A DNA stretch of 64,000 nt from Diaphorobacter caeni (GCF_015354245.1 NZ_JADKYZ010000004.1:62001-126000), one strand, 5' to 3'. Shown: positions 8,009 to 17,148, numbered from the stretch's first letter. Program-made: numbers and translations. The notes: a model not told the origin generated them from the letters alone.

Positions 8009-9046
8009 TCAGCGCGAGCGGCTGCCGATCCACCAGCCCAGCGCGAGCCCGACGGTACCCAGCACGATGGCGGCCGTCGCGGCTTCCGCGCGCGCGGAGC
8101 GGATGCCGCCGTCGATGACGGCGTCCGCGCTCGGCTCGTAGAGATTGCCGTCGCTCAGCGGCGCAGGCTGGCCGTGTTCAAGATTGCGTTCGCCAAACCA
8201 GCGCCGCGCGCGACCGAACAGCGTGGGCGAAACGGCATGGGCGACGCGGCTGGGCAGCGCCGCCGCACCCAGCCAGGTCACCGGCTTGGGATGGGCCGAA
8301 TACGCCAGCGCGACGATGGCCTGCCCCACGCGGCGCGGGTCGAGCATCGGCATGACCGAACGCAGGCGGTGGCCGGTGTAGTTCGCGCCGTTGGCGAGGC
8401 CGGGCGTGTCCACGCGCGTGGGCGCCACGTCGCAGACGTGCACGTTGGGCAGATCAGCCACCTCGGCGCGCAGGCTCTCGGAGAGTCCGCGCACGCCGAA
8501 CTTGCTGGCGCTGTAGGCGGCCTCGAACGGCGTGCCGACCCAACCGCCCATGGAATTGAGATTGACCAGCAGGCCGCGTTCGGTCTCGCGGAAATGCTGC
8601 ATCGCTACATGTGCGCCGTGCATGTGGCCGAGCAGATTCGATTCGATCACCCGACGGTTGGCCTCCAGCGGCACGCCGTCAAACCGACCCACGGCACCGA
8701 CGCCAGCGGCATTCACCCACACGTCGATGCGCCCGAAATGGCTCACCGCGCGGTTCGCGAGCTTCTGCACGGCCTCGGCGTCGGTCACGTCGGTGGGAAT
8801 GCCCAGCGCGGATCCGCCCGCCGCGAGGCATTCGGTGACGACATGGGAGAGCGTGTCCGCACTGCGCGCCGCCAGCGCGAGCTTGGCGCCGCGCTTGGCG
8901 AACTCCACGGCGGTGGCGTGACCGATGCCGCTCGACGCGCCGACGATCACCACGACCAATGGACGCTGCTGCTGCTTTTCCTTCTGCGCGGCGGAAGACG
9001 AGGACGATTTGCGCGACGCATCGTCGCGGCGTGCCTGTGTGCTCAT
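8009..9046 (-). CDS. SDR-family oxidoreductase with C-terminal membrane segment
   Basis: 345-residue short-chain dehydrogenase. A polar Ser/Gln-rich leader of about 27 residues precedes the Rossmann motif VGASSGIG. NAAG, the catalytic Ser in NLNSMGG and YSASK (catalytic Tyr and Lys) are all present. The protein is longer than the usual 250 residues: the last ~25 residues (TAAIVLGTVGLALGWWIG) form a likely transmembrane helix, so the enzyme may be membrane-anchored. Similar long SDRs are common in Burkholderiales without a known substrate. It is transcribed alone; the gap to the preceding minus-strand gene is about 100 bp. Confidence 0.88.
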   Translation of the reverse strand: MSTQARRDDASRKSSSSSAAQKEKQQQRPLVVVIVGASSGIGHATAVEFAKRGAKLALAARSADTLSHVVTECLAAGGSALGIPTDVTDAEAVQKLANRAVSHFGRIDVWVNAAGVGAVGRFDGVPLEANRRVIESNLLGHMHGAHVAMQHFRETERGLLVNLNSMGGWVGTPFEAAYSASKFGVRGLSESLRAEVADLPNVHVCDVAPTRVDTPGLANGANYTGHRLRSVMPMLDPRRVGQAIVALAYSAHPKPVTWLGAAALPSRVAHAVSPTLFGRARRWFGERNLEHGQPAPLSDGNLYEPSADAVIDGGIRSARAEAATAAIVLGTVGLALGWWIGSRSR

Positions 9047-9152
9047 GGAATCTGATTCCCTTCTTCTGGCTTGGCCACCTTATTTGTAACACCACCGCCC
9101 GAGCCGCCGCGTAGGACAGCGACACCAGCGCGCAGAGGCTTCACCGCGTTCT

Positions 9153-9782
9153 TCAAGGCACCGCCTTGTTCTGCAGCGTCACCACCAGCCCCTTGGGCGT
9201 GACGGTGAACTTGCCGGGCTCCAGCCCCAGCCCGTTGACCAGGGCGAGATCCTTGTCGGTGAGCTGGTGCAGCACCACCTCCTGCAGCGAGCGCTGCGCC
9301 AGCGTGCTGCCGTACTGCTGCAGCATCTGCTCGGCCTGCGCGCCGAGCCCCTGCATGCGCAGGCCGTTGAGCTGCAGATCGGTGGCGCGCAGGCTGCGGT
9401 CGGACGCCTCGTAGCGCAGCGAGAAGTCCACATCGAGCGCCCCCTGATAGCTGCGCGCCTGCATCAGCGGCCCGCTGGCCACCACCGCGATCACCGTGTT
9501 GAGCCGATTGCGCTCGGGGCGCAGATGGATCTGCGGGTCGCTGAGCGCCAGACTCATCAATCCCCCAAAGCTGTAGTTGCGCGGAAACTTCTGCCCCACC
9601 GCCTCCTGGATCTGCCCTGCCGACACCGTATAGCTCGGCTGCGCCATCGCCCCCGGCGAAGAAGCGCACCCCGCCAGCAGCAGCCCCCACGACACCGCTG
9701 CGCCCAACAGCACCCTGCGCTGCGACAAGTGGTGCGAGTGAGGCGCGCTGGACGCGAGCGGCGAGTGAATTCCAAAGTTCAT
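9153..9782 (-). CDS. DUF1439 lipoprotein (YceB-like)
   Basis: 209-residue predicted lipoprotein. A Tat- or Sec-like leader with two arginines (SQRRVLLGAAVSWGLLLAGC) ends in the lipobox LAGC. The mature part has the DUF1439/SYLF-like pattern, with alternating strands (YTVSAGQIQEAVGQKFPRNY, LNTVIAVVASGPLMQ), a central DVDFSLRYEAS and the closing GKFTVTPKGLVVTL. Related YceB/LptE-neighbour proteins bind lipids or act at the outer membrane, but function is not settled. The start at 9782 is the second of two nearby ATG codons; neither has a strong ribosome-binding site. Confidence 0.8.
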   Translation of the reverse strand: MNFGIHSPLASSAPHSHHLSQRRVLLGAAVSWGLLLAGCASSPGAMAQPSYTVSAGQIQEAVGQKFPRNYSFGGLMSLALSDPQIHLRPERNRLNTVIAVVASGPLMQARSYQGALDVDFSLRYEASDRSLRATDLQLNGLRMQGLGAQAEQMLQQYGSTLAQRSLQEVVLHQLTDKDLALVNGLGLEPGKFTVTPKGLVVTLQNKAVP

Positions 9783-9961
9783 GATCCGTTCCAACCAAAA
9801 CCCAAGCGGGCATTGTCACGCGGTCAGAAGCGGGGCAAAAGAAAAGGTTCCACACGGTTGGAACAAGGCGTGTCAAAAGAGACCACGATGGGAAGCGCAC
9901 GGCGGCGCAACGACGAACCCGCCGCTCCCCAGCGATGGCGTCCAACCAACCGACCCCAAAA

Positions 9962-9995
9962 TAAAAAAGGCTGCCGAACCCAATGCCCGGCAGCC
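9962..9995 (-). terminator. Rho-independent terminator, minus strand
   Basis: Perfect 8-bp stem GGCTGCCG/CGGCAGCC (9969-9976 and 9988-9995), with an A-tract on the left that becomes a U-tract on the minus strand. It lies 38 bp beyond the stop of the chalcone isomerase-like gene. Confidence 0.85.
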
Positions 9996-10000
9996 CAATT

Positions 10001-10024
10001 CCGTGACCGTGACCGTGACCGTGA
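10001..10024. repeat. Tandem hexamer (CCGTGA)x4
   Basis: Four exact copies of CCGTGA lie between the chalcone isomerase-like stop codon and its terminator. This is a small simple repeat that could vary in copy number; no function is visible. Confidence 0.8.
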
Positions 10025-10033
10025 ACTCCGGAG

Positions 10034-10714
10034 TCAATTCCGGTTGGCGGTATCCGTCGTGGCCTTCACGCCGAGCATTGCATCGCGCAGCTTCCAGTCC
10101 GCGGGCGCAGCACCCAGCCAGATCCCCGCGAGCGCCTGATAGAACTGCACTTCGGGAATCGCATCGCTCGTGGGCACGCCGCGCACCGACACCACGGTGC
10201 CCTTGCCCGGCACCCAGTCCAGCGTGACCGAATCGCCCGCTTCCAGCTTCTTGTAGTCGTTGAACAGCGCCGACATGCGCAGCAGCGCGGGCATCATGCG
10301 CGCCGAACTGCTCTTGTCGATGTTTTCCTGGATTCCGCGGATGAACATGCCCCCGAGTTCGTTGGCGTTCACCTCGCGCAGCATCACCAGGTGGATGCGC
10401 TTGGCTTCATTGCCGCCAGCCATATCGCCGTATTGCTGGATCGGCTTCTCGGTGTAGAGCGCAGCGCGATACACCTGAAACACCGCCTTGTAGCGAGTGC
10501 CCGCGCCATTGAGCTGCACCGAGCGACCGCCGACCATCACCTTCTCGGCGAACGGCGCGTTGACCGCCATCTGCGGGGCCGTCGCTGCCTGCCTCGCTTC
10601 CGCAGGCGCCGCACCAGCCGCCGACTCAGTGCGTGCCGCGGCGGAAAGGCTCACGGCGGCAAGCATGCCACCGGCAATCAACGAACCAGCGATGTGACGT
10701 ACCAGCTTCGACAT
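10034..10714 (-). CDS. Chalcone isomerase-like exported protein
   Basis: 226-residue protein with a signal peptide (GMLAAVSLSAAARTESA) and a chalcone isomerase-like fold. VMVGGRSVQLNGAGTRYKAVFQVYRAALYTEKP is followed by GDSVTLDWVPGKGTVVSVRG and the closing VQFYQALAGIWLGA. Bacterial members are periplasmic and are thought to bind fatty acids or similar ligands rather than isomerise chalcones. I chose the ATG at 10714 because AGGTGG lies 5-6 nt upstream; a GTG three codons earlier overlaps that site. It has its own terminator and appears monocistronic. Confidence 0.85.
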   Translation of the reverse strand: MSKLVRHIAGSLIAGGMLAAVSLSAAARTESAAGAAPAEARQAATAPQMAVNAPFAEKVMVGGRSVQLNGAGTRYKAVFQVYRAALYTEKPIQQYGDMAGGNEAKRIHLVMLREVNANELGGMFIRGIQENIDKSSSARMMPALLRMSALFNDYKKLEAGDSVTLDWVPGKGTVVSVRGVPTSDAIPEVQFYQALAGIWLGAAPADWKLRDAMLGVKATTDTANRN

Positions 10715-11067
10715 AGACACCACCTACAAAAAAATAGAACTTGGATAGGTAGATGCTATGTTTCTCGCGAGCTATCGCATATCCAATGCGAAATTTGTTC
10801 ACAATTTGATTCAAACACCAAAAAAGATAGCGGACTTTGCCGTCAATACGTCACTTGTAGCTGGTTGCAACAATTGAATCCGGCAACAAATCGAAACACC
10901 GAAATTCAGGGGTTTACCCGCGCATTGATAGCTGCAACCAATGGCACGGTATTTTTACAGGGGCGTCAAAGAGTTTCATCCATCAAAACTTCAGAAAAAG
11001 TTTTTGACCACCGCATCAACTCTTCCTACAGTCTGCAGCAATACCAGTTTCATTCATAGAAACAACC
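10715..11067. other. AT-rich divergent intergenic region
   Basis: 353 bp with clearly lower GC than the flanks, between the minus-strand chalcone isomerase-like gene and the plus-strand IclR gene. It should hold both promoters. Apart from the dyad at 10985-11004, no gene or repeat is evident. Confidence 0.7.
10985..11004. promoter_or_regulatory. Candidate operator dyad before IclR gene
   Basis: AAAACTT-N6-AAGTTTT, a perfect 7-bp inverted repeat, lies 63 bp before the IclR start. Its position suits autoregulation, but A/T-only arms in AT-rich DNA could arise by chance. Confidence 0.35.
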
Positions 11068-11931
11068 ATGGCCGCATCCGATCGCAATCCGCCTCGCACC
11101 AAGTCCATCGTGACAAGAAGCTCCGGCAGCAGTGTGTCGTCGGTCGAGCGCGCGATGCGCGTGCTGCGGGTCATGTCAGAGGGCGGAAACGCCAGGCTCA
11201 CCGACATCGCCACGGCGGCTGATCTGGACAAGGCCACCGCCCTGCGGCTTCTCGAGATGATGGTGCGCGACGGCTTCGTGATGCGCGACGCCACGACAAA
11301 ACAGTTCACGCTCGGGCCCGAACTCATGGTGCTGGGCGCTGCCGCCCTGCGGCGGTTTGATCCGCGCCCCATCGTTCGTCCCAGCCTCATGCGGCTGCTC
11401 GGCCAGTTCGAGGACAGCGCCGTGCTCTCGCTGCCCAGCGGCATCGAATCGCTGTGCATCGACGTCGAAGAAGGCACCTACCCGATCCGCGCCAACTATC
11501 TGCGCGTGGGCAGCCGCAGGCCGCTCGGCGTGGGCGCAGGCAGCCTCGCGCTGCTGGCCTGGCTGCCCGACGCGGAACGCGAGGCGGCCATCGACATCCT
11601 GCTAGGCCAGCTGCAGCGCTATCCGCGCATCACCGCAGAGCTGCTGCGCGAGCGCATCGCCGAGGCACGCACCAAAGGTTATTGCGTGCTGCTCGACGTG
11701 GTGGTCGAGCGCATGGGCGGCATCGGCGTGCCGATTCTCGATCCGCAAGGCCGCCCGATTGCGGCGATCAGCATCGCGGCGCTCAACGATCGCATCCTGT
11801 CGCGCGAGGCCGCCATGGGCCAGTCGCTGATGCACGAGGCCATGCAATGCCAGGTGCGCTGGACCGAGGCCACGCGGCCCGTCGGGCGCACCGCCCACCG
11901 CGTCGGCACCAGCACCAGTACCAGCAAGTAG
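11068..11931 (+). CDS. IclR-family transcriptional regulator
   Basis: 287-residue IclR regulator. The N-terminal winged helix starts at VSSVERAMRVLRVMSE and includes LTDIATAADLDKATALRLLEMM, the usual recognition helix region. The effector domain follows, with RVGSRRPLGVGAGSLALLAWLP and GIGVPILDPQGRPIAAISIA. It lies 36 bp upstream of the thiolase-like/DUF35/Bug/CoA-synthetase operon on the same strand and probably controls it. There is no clear ribosome-binding site before the ATG at 11068. The protein ends with a Thr/Ser-rich tail (TSTSTSK). Confidence 0.92.
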   Translation: MAASDRNPPRTKSIVTRSSGSSVSSVERAMRVLRVMSEGGNARLTDIATAADLDKATALRLLEMMVRDGFVMRDATTKQFTLGPELMVLGAAALRRFDPRPIVRPSLMRLLGQFEDSAVLSLPSGIESLCIDVEEGTYPIRANYLRVGSRRPLGVGAGSLALLAWLPDAEREAAIDILLGQLQRYPRITAELLRERIAEARTKGYCVLLDVVVERMGGIGVPILDPQGRPIAAISIAALNDRILSREAAMGQSLMHEAMQCQVRWTEATRPVGRTAHRVGTSTSTSK

Positions 11932-11967
11932 TCCCCACCAAAGACAAGACCCAAGGAGATACCACCC

Positions 11968-13122
11968 ATGCCCTCATCACCGCAGGCCTTTCTGCGCGGC
12001 GCAGGCGGCACGGCGTTCGGCCGACACGAAGGCCGCAGCGCGCTCGACCTCATGGCCGAGGCCGCCAACGGCGCGCTTCAGAGTGCACAGATCGAGCACG
12101 CTCAGATCGACGGCGTGCTCTGCGGCTACGCGACGACGCTGCCGCACCTGATGCTCTCCACGTTGTTCTGCGAGCGCTTTGCACTGCGGCCCAGTTACGC
12201 GCACAGCATGCAGCTCGGCGGCGCCACCGGTGCGGCCATGCTGATGGCGGCGCGCGAGCTGGTGCGCTCCGGGCGCTGCCGCAACGTGCTGGTCGTGGCG
12301 GGCGAAAACCGCCTGAGCGGCCAGTCGCGCGACAGCTCGATCCAGACGCTCGCGCAGGTCGGCGACGCCGACTACGAAGTGCCCAACGGCGCATCGGTGC
12401 CCGCCTACTACGCGCTCATGGCGTCGGAATACATGCACCGCACGGGCGTGACCTCGGCCGATCTCGCGGAGTTCGCCGTGCTCATGCGCGACAACGCGAT
12501 CGGCCATCCCGACGCGCATCTGCGCACGCCCATCAGCGTGAAGGACGTGCTCGCGAGCAAGGCCATCGCCTCGCCGCTGTCGCTCATGGACTGCTGCCCG
12601 ATCTCCGACGGAGCGATGGCGCTGGTGGTGTCCGCCGACCCACACCCGCAGGCCGCCATCGCGATGCGCGGCGCGGGCCAGGCGCATCGCCATCAGCACC
12701 TCACCGCGATGGAGGACGTGATGCGCTGCGGCGCGTCGGACGCCGCGTCGCTCGCGCTGGATGAAGCGGGCATGGAGATCGCCGATTTCGACTATCTCGG
12801 CATCTACGACTCGTTCACCATCACGCTGGTCATGCTGCTCGAAGAGCTGGGCTTCGCCCCGCGCGCCGGTGCCGCCGCACGGCTGCGCCATGGCGACTTC
12901 GCACGCGATGGCACCCTGCCGCTCAACACCCACGGCGGACTGCTGTCCTACGGTCACTGCGGCGTCGCGGGCGGCATGGCGCATGTCGTCGAGGCCTGGC
13001 GTCAGATGAGCGGGCAGGCCGGTGAACGCCAGCTGCAGCGCACGCCCTCGCGCGCCTTCATCCATGCCGACGGCGGCGTGATGTCCTCGCACGTGAGCCT
13101 TGTTCTGACACGGGAAGGATGA
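11968..13122 (+). CDS. Thiolase-like protein lacking the nucleophilic cysteine
   Basis: 384-residue member of the thiolase / SCP-x superfamily. The position of the acylated cysteine reads MQLGGATG (residues 81-88), with no Cys, so classical thiolysis is unlikely. Other conserved parts remain: FDYLGIYDSFT, GGLLSYGHCGVAGG and a DGAMALVV segment. In steroid side-chain degradation, cysteine-less homologues (Ltp2 type) pair with a DUF35 protein and work as retro-aldolases on CoA thioesters. The gene order here is the same, with the DUF35 gene overlapping the stop by ATGA. AAGGAG precedes the ATG at 11968. A CoA-ester aldolase is therefore my preferred guess, by analogy. Confidence 0.85.
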   Translation: MPSSPQAFLRGAGGTAFGRHEGRSALDLMAEAANGALQSAQIEHAQIDGVLCGYATTLPHLMLSTLFCERFALRPSYAHSMQLGGATGAAMLMAARELVRSGRCRNVLVVAGENRLSGQSRDSSIQTLAQVGDADYEVPNGASVPAYYALMASEYMHRTGVTSADLAEFAVLMRDNAIGHPDAHLRTPISVKDVLASKAIASPLSLMDCCPISDGAMALVVSADPHPQAAIAMRGAGQAHRHQHLTAMEDVMRCGASDAASLALDEAGMEIADFDYLGIYDSFTITLVMLLEELGFAPRAGAAARLRHGDFARDGTLPLNTHGGLLSYGHCGVAGGMAHVVEAWRQMSGQAGERQLQRTPSRAFIHADGGVMSSHVSLVLTREG

Positions 13123-13508
13123 CCGCCATGCCCCATACACCCGCCCCCTCGCTCGCCACCCATTTCACCGAAGGCCTGCAGGCCCATGTCGTGCGCTTTC
13201 AGCGCTGCGACGCCTGCGGCCACGCGCAGACGCTGGCGCGCTATGCCTGCCAGCGCTGCGGTGCGCAGCGGCTCGCCTGGCATGACGCGAGCGGCCTTGC
13301 CACGGTGCGCGCGCGCACCGTGGTCTCGCGCGCCCCGTCCGACGAGTTCCGCGCGCTCGCGCCCTACACGCTGGTGATCGTCGAGCTCGACGAAGGCCCG
13401 CGTCTCATGGGCCATGCCCAAGCCGACGTGCAGATCGGCCAACGGGTGCAAGCCGGATATTTTGAACACCAAGGACGCACGCTGCTGCGTTTCGACACGC
13501 AGAAATAA
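13119..13508 (+). CDS. DUF35 zinc-ribbon/OB-fold protein, thiolase partner
   Basis: 129-residue protein. The rubredoxin-like zinc ribbon has two CxxC pairs: CDAC and CQRC, separated by 11 residues (roughly residues 30-50). An OB-fold follows, with VVSRAPSDEF, YTLVIVELDEGPRLMGH and a final QGRTLLRF strand. DUF35 proteins bind thiolase-like partners and help channel acyl-CoA. Its start codon overlaps the stop of the thiolase-like gene (ATGA at 13119-13122), which supports translational coupling and a 1:1 complex. Confidence 0.9.
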   Translation: MTAMPHTPAPSLATHFTEGLQAHVVRFQRCDACGHAQTLARYACQRCGAQRLAWHDASGLATVRARTVVSRAPSDEFRALAPYTLVIVELDEGPRLMGHAQADVQIGQRVQAGYFEHQGRTLLRFDTQK

Positions 13509-13521
13509 CCATCCCGAAAAA

Positions 13522-13542
13522 GGCGGGCACAAAGGACCCGCC
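13522..13542. other. Small intercistronic hairpin
   Basis: GGCGGG-N9-CCCGCC lies between the DUF35 and Bug genes, without a T-tract. It may be an mRNA-stability hairpin separating the highly expressed receptor transcript from the upstream genes; this is a weak call. Confidence 0.3.
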
Positions 13543-13592
13543 ACCGCCACTTTCATTCACCCACTCGACAAGACCTGATGAAGGAGACAAGC

Positions 13593-14588
13593 ATGACAAA
13601 GCCCACCCACACCACACGCAGCCAGACCATCCACCTGGCCTGCGCCGCACTCTGCTGCATGGCCGCGCCCTTTGCCGCGACCGCCGCCACGGACTACCCG
13701 AACAAGCCCATCAAGCTCGTCGTTCCCTACCCGCCGGGCGGCCCGACCGACATCGTCGCGCGCGTGGTTGCGCAGAAGCTGCAGGAGCAGATGGGCCAGT
13801 CAGTCATCATCGACAACAAGCCCGGCGCGGGCGCCAATCTCGGCGCCGAACAGGTCGCCCGCAGCGCGCCCGACGGCTACACGCTGATGGTGGCGACCAC
13901 GGCGCACGCGATCAATCCGTCGCTGTTCTCCAAGCTCAACTACTCGATGACCAAGGACCTTGCGCCGGTCTCGCAACTCACCAGCGGGCCGCTGGTGATC
14001 GTCGCCACGCCGAGCCTGCCCGCCAACAACGTCAAGGAGCTGATCGCGCTCGCCAAGGCCAAGAACGGCGGCCTGAATTTCGCGTCCTCGGGCAACGGCC
14101 AGTCGACGCATCTGTCCGCCGAACTCTTCAGCGCCATGGCGGGCACGAAGATGAACCACATCCCCTACAAGGGCAGCGCGCCCGCGCTCACCGACGTGAT
14201 GAGCGGACAGGCCGATCTGATGTTCGACACCATGCTGTCGTCCATGCCTTTCGTGAAGGGCGGCAAGCTCAAGGCGATTGCCGTCACCAGCAGCCAGCGC
14301 TCGCCCATCGCCCCCGACATTCCGACGGTCGCGGAAGCGGGTTTGCCCGGCTATGAGGCGATCGCGTGGAACGGCATCCAGGCCCCCGCAGGCACGCCCA
14401 AGGAGATCATCGACAAGCTGAACGCCGAGCTCAAGAAGGCGCTCGAAAATCCGGACGTCAAGCAGCGCTTCGAAGCGCAGGGCTTCTCGTCCGCATGGAA
14501 CACGCCCGCCCACTACGGCCAGTTCATCCAGTCCGAAGTGGACAAGTGGGCCAAGGTGGTCAAGGCCTCCGGCGCCAAGGTGGACTGA
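13593..14588 (+). CDS. Bug/TctC-family periplasmic solute receptor
   Basis: 331-residue TTT receptor. Signal peptide ends near AAPFAATAATD; the ligand loop is VPYPPGGPTD, followed by DNKPGAGANLGAEQVA and GYTLMVATTAHAIN. The later IPYKGSAPALTDVMSGQ and APDIPTVAEAGLPGYEAIAW are family hallmarks. AAGGAG precedes the ATG at 13593, which I prefer to an ATG five codons upstream. It is the third gene of the operon and presumably supplies the substrate that the thiolase-like and CoA-synthetase proteins act on. The membrane subunits TctA/TctB are not in the window. Confidence 0.93.
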   Translation: MTKPTHTTRSQTIHLACAALCCMAAPFAATAATDYPNKPIKLVVPYPPGGPTDIVARVVAQKLQEQMGQSVIIDNKPGAGANLGAEQVARSAPDGYTLMVATTAHAINPSLFSKLNYSMTKDLAPVSQLTSGPLVIVATPSLPANNVKELIALAKAKNGGLNFASSGNGQSTHLSAELFSAMAGTKMNHIPYKGSAPALTDVMSGQADLMFDTMLSSMPFVKGGKLKAIAVTSSQRSPIAPDIPTVAEAGLPGYEAIAWNGIQAPAGTPKEIIDKLNAELKKALENPDVKQRFEAQGFSSAWNTPAHYGQFIQSEVDKWAKVVKASGAKVD

Positions 14589-16696
14589 TGCCAACTGGAA
14601 AACACGACATGGACCTGCTCGAATCGGCGCTCAACCCACGCTCGGTCGCCGTCATCGGCGCATCGGAAAACATCCACAAGATCGGTGGCCGCCCCATCCT
14701 CTACATGCAGCGTCATGGGTACAAGGGCAAGATCTATCCCATCAATCCCAGCCGCGATGAAATCCAGGGCCACAAGTCCTACGCATCGCTCTCGGCGCTG
14801 CCCGAGGTGCCCGATCTCGCGTTGATCGTCGTGGGCGGCGACAAGACGGTCGCGGCCGTCGAGGAGTGCGCGGAGCGCGGCGTGAAATCGGCGGTGATCA
14901 TCGCCTCCGGTTTCGGCGAGACGGGCGCGGCGGGCAAGGAGCTCGAGCAGCACATGCTCGCCAAGGCCCGCGCGAGCGGCATGCGGCTCTACGGACCCAA
15001 CACGCAGGGCCTCGCCAACTTCGGCACCGGCGCGATCGCGGGCTTCTCCACCATGTTCATCGAGGTGCCTCCGCAGGACGGCCCGGTCGCCATCGTCAGC
15101 CAGAGCGGCGGCATGAGTTCGATGATTTACGGACTGCTGCGCGGCCACGGCATCGGCGTGCGCCATGTTCACGCCACCGGCAACGAAGCCGACGTGACGG
15201 TCGGCGAGATGGCCCTGGCCGTCGCGCACGACCCCGACGTGAAGCTGCTGCTGCTCTATCTGGAGAGCATCAGCAAGCCGGAAATCCTCGCGCAGGCGGC
15301 GGAGTACGCACGTTCGCGCGACCTGCCCATCGTCGCGGTGAAGGCCGGGCGCACGGCGGGCGGTCAGCGCGCGGCGTCGTCGCACACCGGCTCGCTCGCC
15401 AACGAAGACCGCACCGTCGATGCCTTCTTCAGGCAGCACGGCATCTGGCGCGTGCGCGATCCGCACGAGCAGGCACGCGCGGCACAGGCTTACCTCAAGG
15501 GTTGGCGTCCCGAGGGCAAGCGCCTCGTGGTCATCAGCAACTCCGGCGCGAGCTGCGTGATGGGCGCCGACGCGGCCGACGACGAAAAGCTGCCGATGGC
15601 CGAGCTGGCCCAACGCACGCAGGACGCGCTCGCCGCCAAGCTCCCCGGCTTCGCGACCACGCAGAACCCCATCGACATCACCGCCGCGCTGCTCTCCAAC
15701 AGCGGCCTGTTCGGCGACGTGCTGCCCGAGGTGGCCAAGGACCCTGCGGCCGATCTCTTCTTCATCAACATTCCGGTGGCGGGCGCGGGCTATGACGTGG
15801 AGCGCTTCGCGCGCGATGCCGCAGCGTTTGAAAAGGCGGCCGGCAAACCCGTCGCGGTGGCGGCCTGGCAGGAGAGCGTGGCCTCGGCGTTTCGCGCGCA
15901 CGGCATCGCCACCTTTCCGAACGAGGGCGACGCCATCGGCGTGCTCGCGCAGGTCGCCAATCACACGGCACTCATGCGCCGCCCGCGCGTGGCCGCTCCC
16001 GCCGCCCTCACCGTCGAGCTGCCTCCCGGCAACGACCAGTTCCTGAACGAGGCCCAGAGCCTGGCGCTGCTCGGCCAGCACGGAGTGCCGGTCGTTCCCA
16101 TGCACTTGTGCCAGAGCGCCGACGAGGCACGCCGCGCCTACGAGCGCATCCGAGAAGGCGGCCACCGCGTGGTGATGAAGGCCTGCTCGCGCGACATTCC
16201 GCACAAGTCCGAACATGGGCTCGTCGCGCTGGATGTGGCCTCCGCCGATGCGGCGAGCGCGCTGTTCGAGCAGTTCTGGAACAAGATGGACGCGCTGAAA
16301 GCGGCGCGCGACGGCGTGATCGTGGCCGCCATGCACAGGGGCCGCCACGAGTTCATGGTGGGCGCGCATGTCGATCCGGTCTTCGGCCCGGTCGTGGTCG
16401 TGGGAGATGGCGGCAAGTACACGGAAGCGCTCAACGACTGCGTGGTGCTGATGCCCCCCTTCAGCGCGGCAGAAGTCCAGGCGGCGCTGCGCACGCTGCG
16501 CATCGCGCCCCTGTTCGACGGCGTGCGCGGCGAACCGCCGATGGACATTGCCGCGCTCTCTGAGCTGGCCGTGGCCGTCGGCCAGTTTGCGATGTCGGCG
16601 AAAGACCGGATCGCCTCGCTCGATCTGAACCCGGTGCTCGTGGGCTCCGTCGGCGAGGGCGCCATGGTCGTCGACGCGCTGGTGGAACGCAGCTGA
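14588..16696 (+). CDS. ADP-forming acyl-CoA synthetase (fused CoA-binding and ATP-grasp)
   Basis: 702-residue fusion of the acetyl-CoA synthetase (ADP-forming) type. A CoA-binding Rossmann domain comes first (SVAVIGASENIHKIGGRPI), then a succinyl-CoA-ligase-like region with SQSGGMSSMIYGLLRGHG and the conserved His in SSHTGSL. A C-terminal ATP-grasp domain follows, beginning around residue 480, with VVMKACSRDIPHKSEHGLV and FGPVVVVGDGGKYTEALND. It makes an acyl-CoA from a carboxylic acid, ATP and CoA. Its ATG overlaps the Bug stop codon (TGATG), so the two are coupled. It closes the operon before a strong terminator. Confidence 0.9.
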   Translation: MPTGKHDMDLLESALNPRSVAVIGASENIHKIGGRPILYMQRHGYKGKIYPINPSRDEIQGHKSYASLSALPEVPDLALIVVGGDKTVAAVEECAERGVKSAVIIASGFGETGAAGKELEQHMLAKARASGMRLYGPNTQGLANFGTGAIAGFSTMFIEVPPQDGPVAIVSQSGGMSSMIYGLLRGHGIGVRHVHATGNEADVTVGEMALAVAHDPDVKLLLLYLESISKPEILAQAAEYARSRDLPIVAVKAGRTAGGQRAASSHTGSLANEDRTVDAFFRQHGIWRVRDPHEQARAAQAYLKGWRPEGKRLVVISNSGASCVMGADAADDEKLPMAELAQRTQDALAAKLPGFATTQNPIDITAALLSNSGLFGDVLPEVAKDPAADLFFINIPVAGAGYDVERFARDAAAFEKAAGKPVAVAAWQESVASAFRAHGIATFPNEGDAIGVLAQVANHTALMRRPRVAAPAALTVELPPGNDQFLNEAQSLALLGQHGVPVVPMHLCQSADEARRAYERIREGGHRVVMKACSRDIPHKSEHGLVALDVASADAASALFEQFWNKMDALKAARDGVIVAAMHRGRHEFMVGAHVDPVFGPVVVVGDGGKYTEALNDCVVLMPPFSAAEVQAALRTLRIAPLFDGVRGEPPMDIAALSELAVAVGQFAMSAKDRIASLDLNPVLVGSVGEGAMVVDALVERS

Positions 16697-16717
16697 TTTC
16701 CTCCAGCCGCAAAGCCC

Positions 16718-16755
16718 TGCCCTGGACCGCCGCCCCGGCAGTCCAGGGCATTTTT
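16718..16755 (+). terminator. Rho-independent terminator
   Basis: Perfect 10-bp stem TGCCCTGGAC/GTCCAGGGCA (16718-16727 and 16741-16750), loop 13 nt, followed by TTTTTCTT. It ends the IclR-linked operon. Confidence 0.92.
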
Positions 16756-17148
16756 CTTGCGCCATTCGCTCGGGGACTCGCAATCCGGCTGCAAGCAAGC
16801 GCCGTTGTCGCAACACTTCAACAGAAAGTGTCGCTGCCACGGCAATTTTGATGCATTTCACAAAAAAATTGCGCCGCGGATCACCGCGCGCAATAAAGAA
16901 ACTCAATTTAATGAGATTCCCCTTGCAATAGCACCGCTCGACGAATTGATTGATATCAAGACCGGGGAAAAGTAGGTATTCTCAAATGACGTCGATATTT
17001 ACCAAATAGTAAAAATCACATCACCACCGCCAGATGCAGCAACTCACCCAATCGATGACACATATACACAATTGATTTTGATCATCCATTGAATAATGAG
17101 ATGGATCGAATTAATTTAATAATTTTCGAGAGTATTGCCAGTAATAAA
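16756..17148. other. AT-rich intergenic region before cassette 1
   Basis: About 390 bp of unusually AT-rich sequence between the terminator and the conserved leader of the first sorting-tail gene. It has several short A/T dyads, such as ATCCAT/ATGGAT around 17083-17106, and probably contains the promoter. I see no supportable gene. Confidence 0.6.

Noticed and set aside
14513-16906. Minus-strand open frame of ~800 codons opposite the acyl-CoA synthetase gene
   Set aside because: It is a high-GC shadow frame: rich in Arg/His/Gly/Ala/Val, without any domain, and the plus strand carries a complete enzyme.
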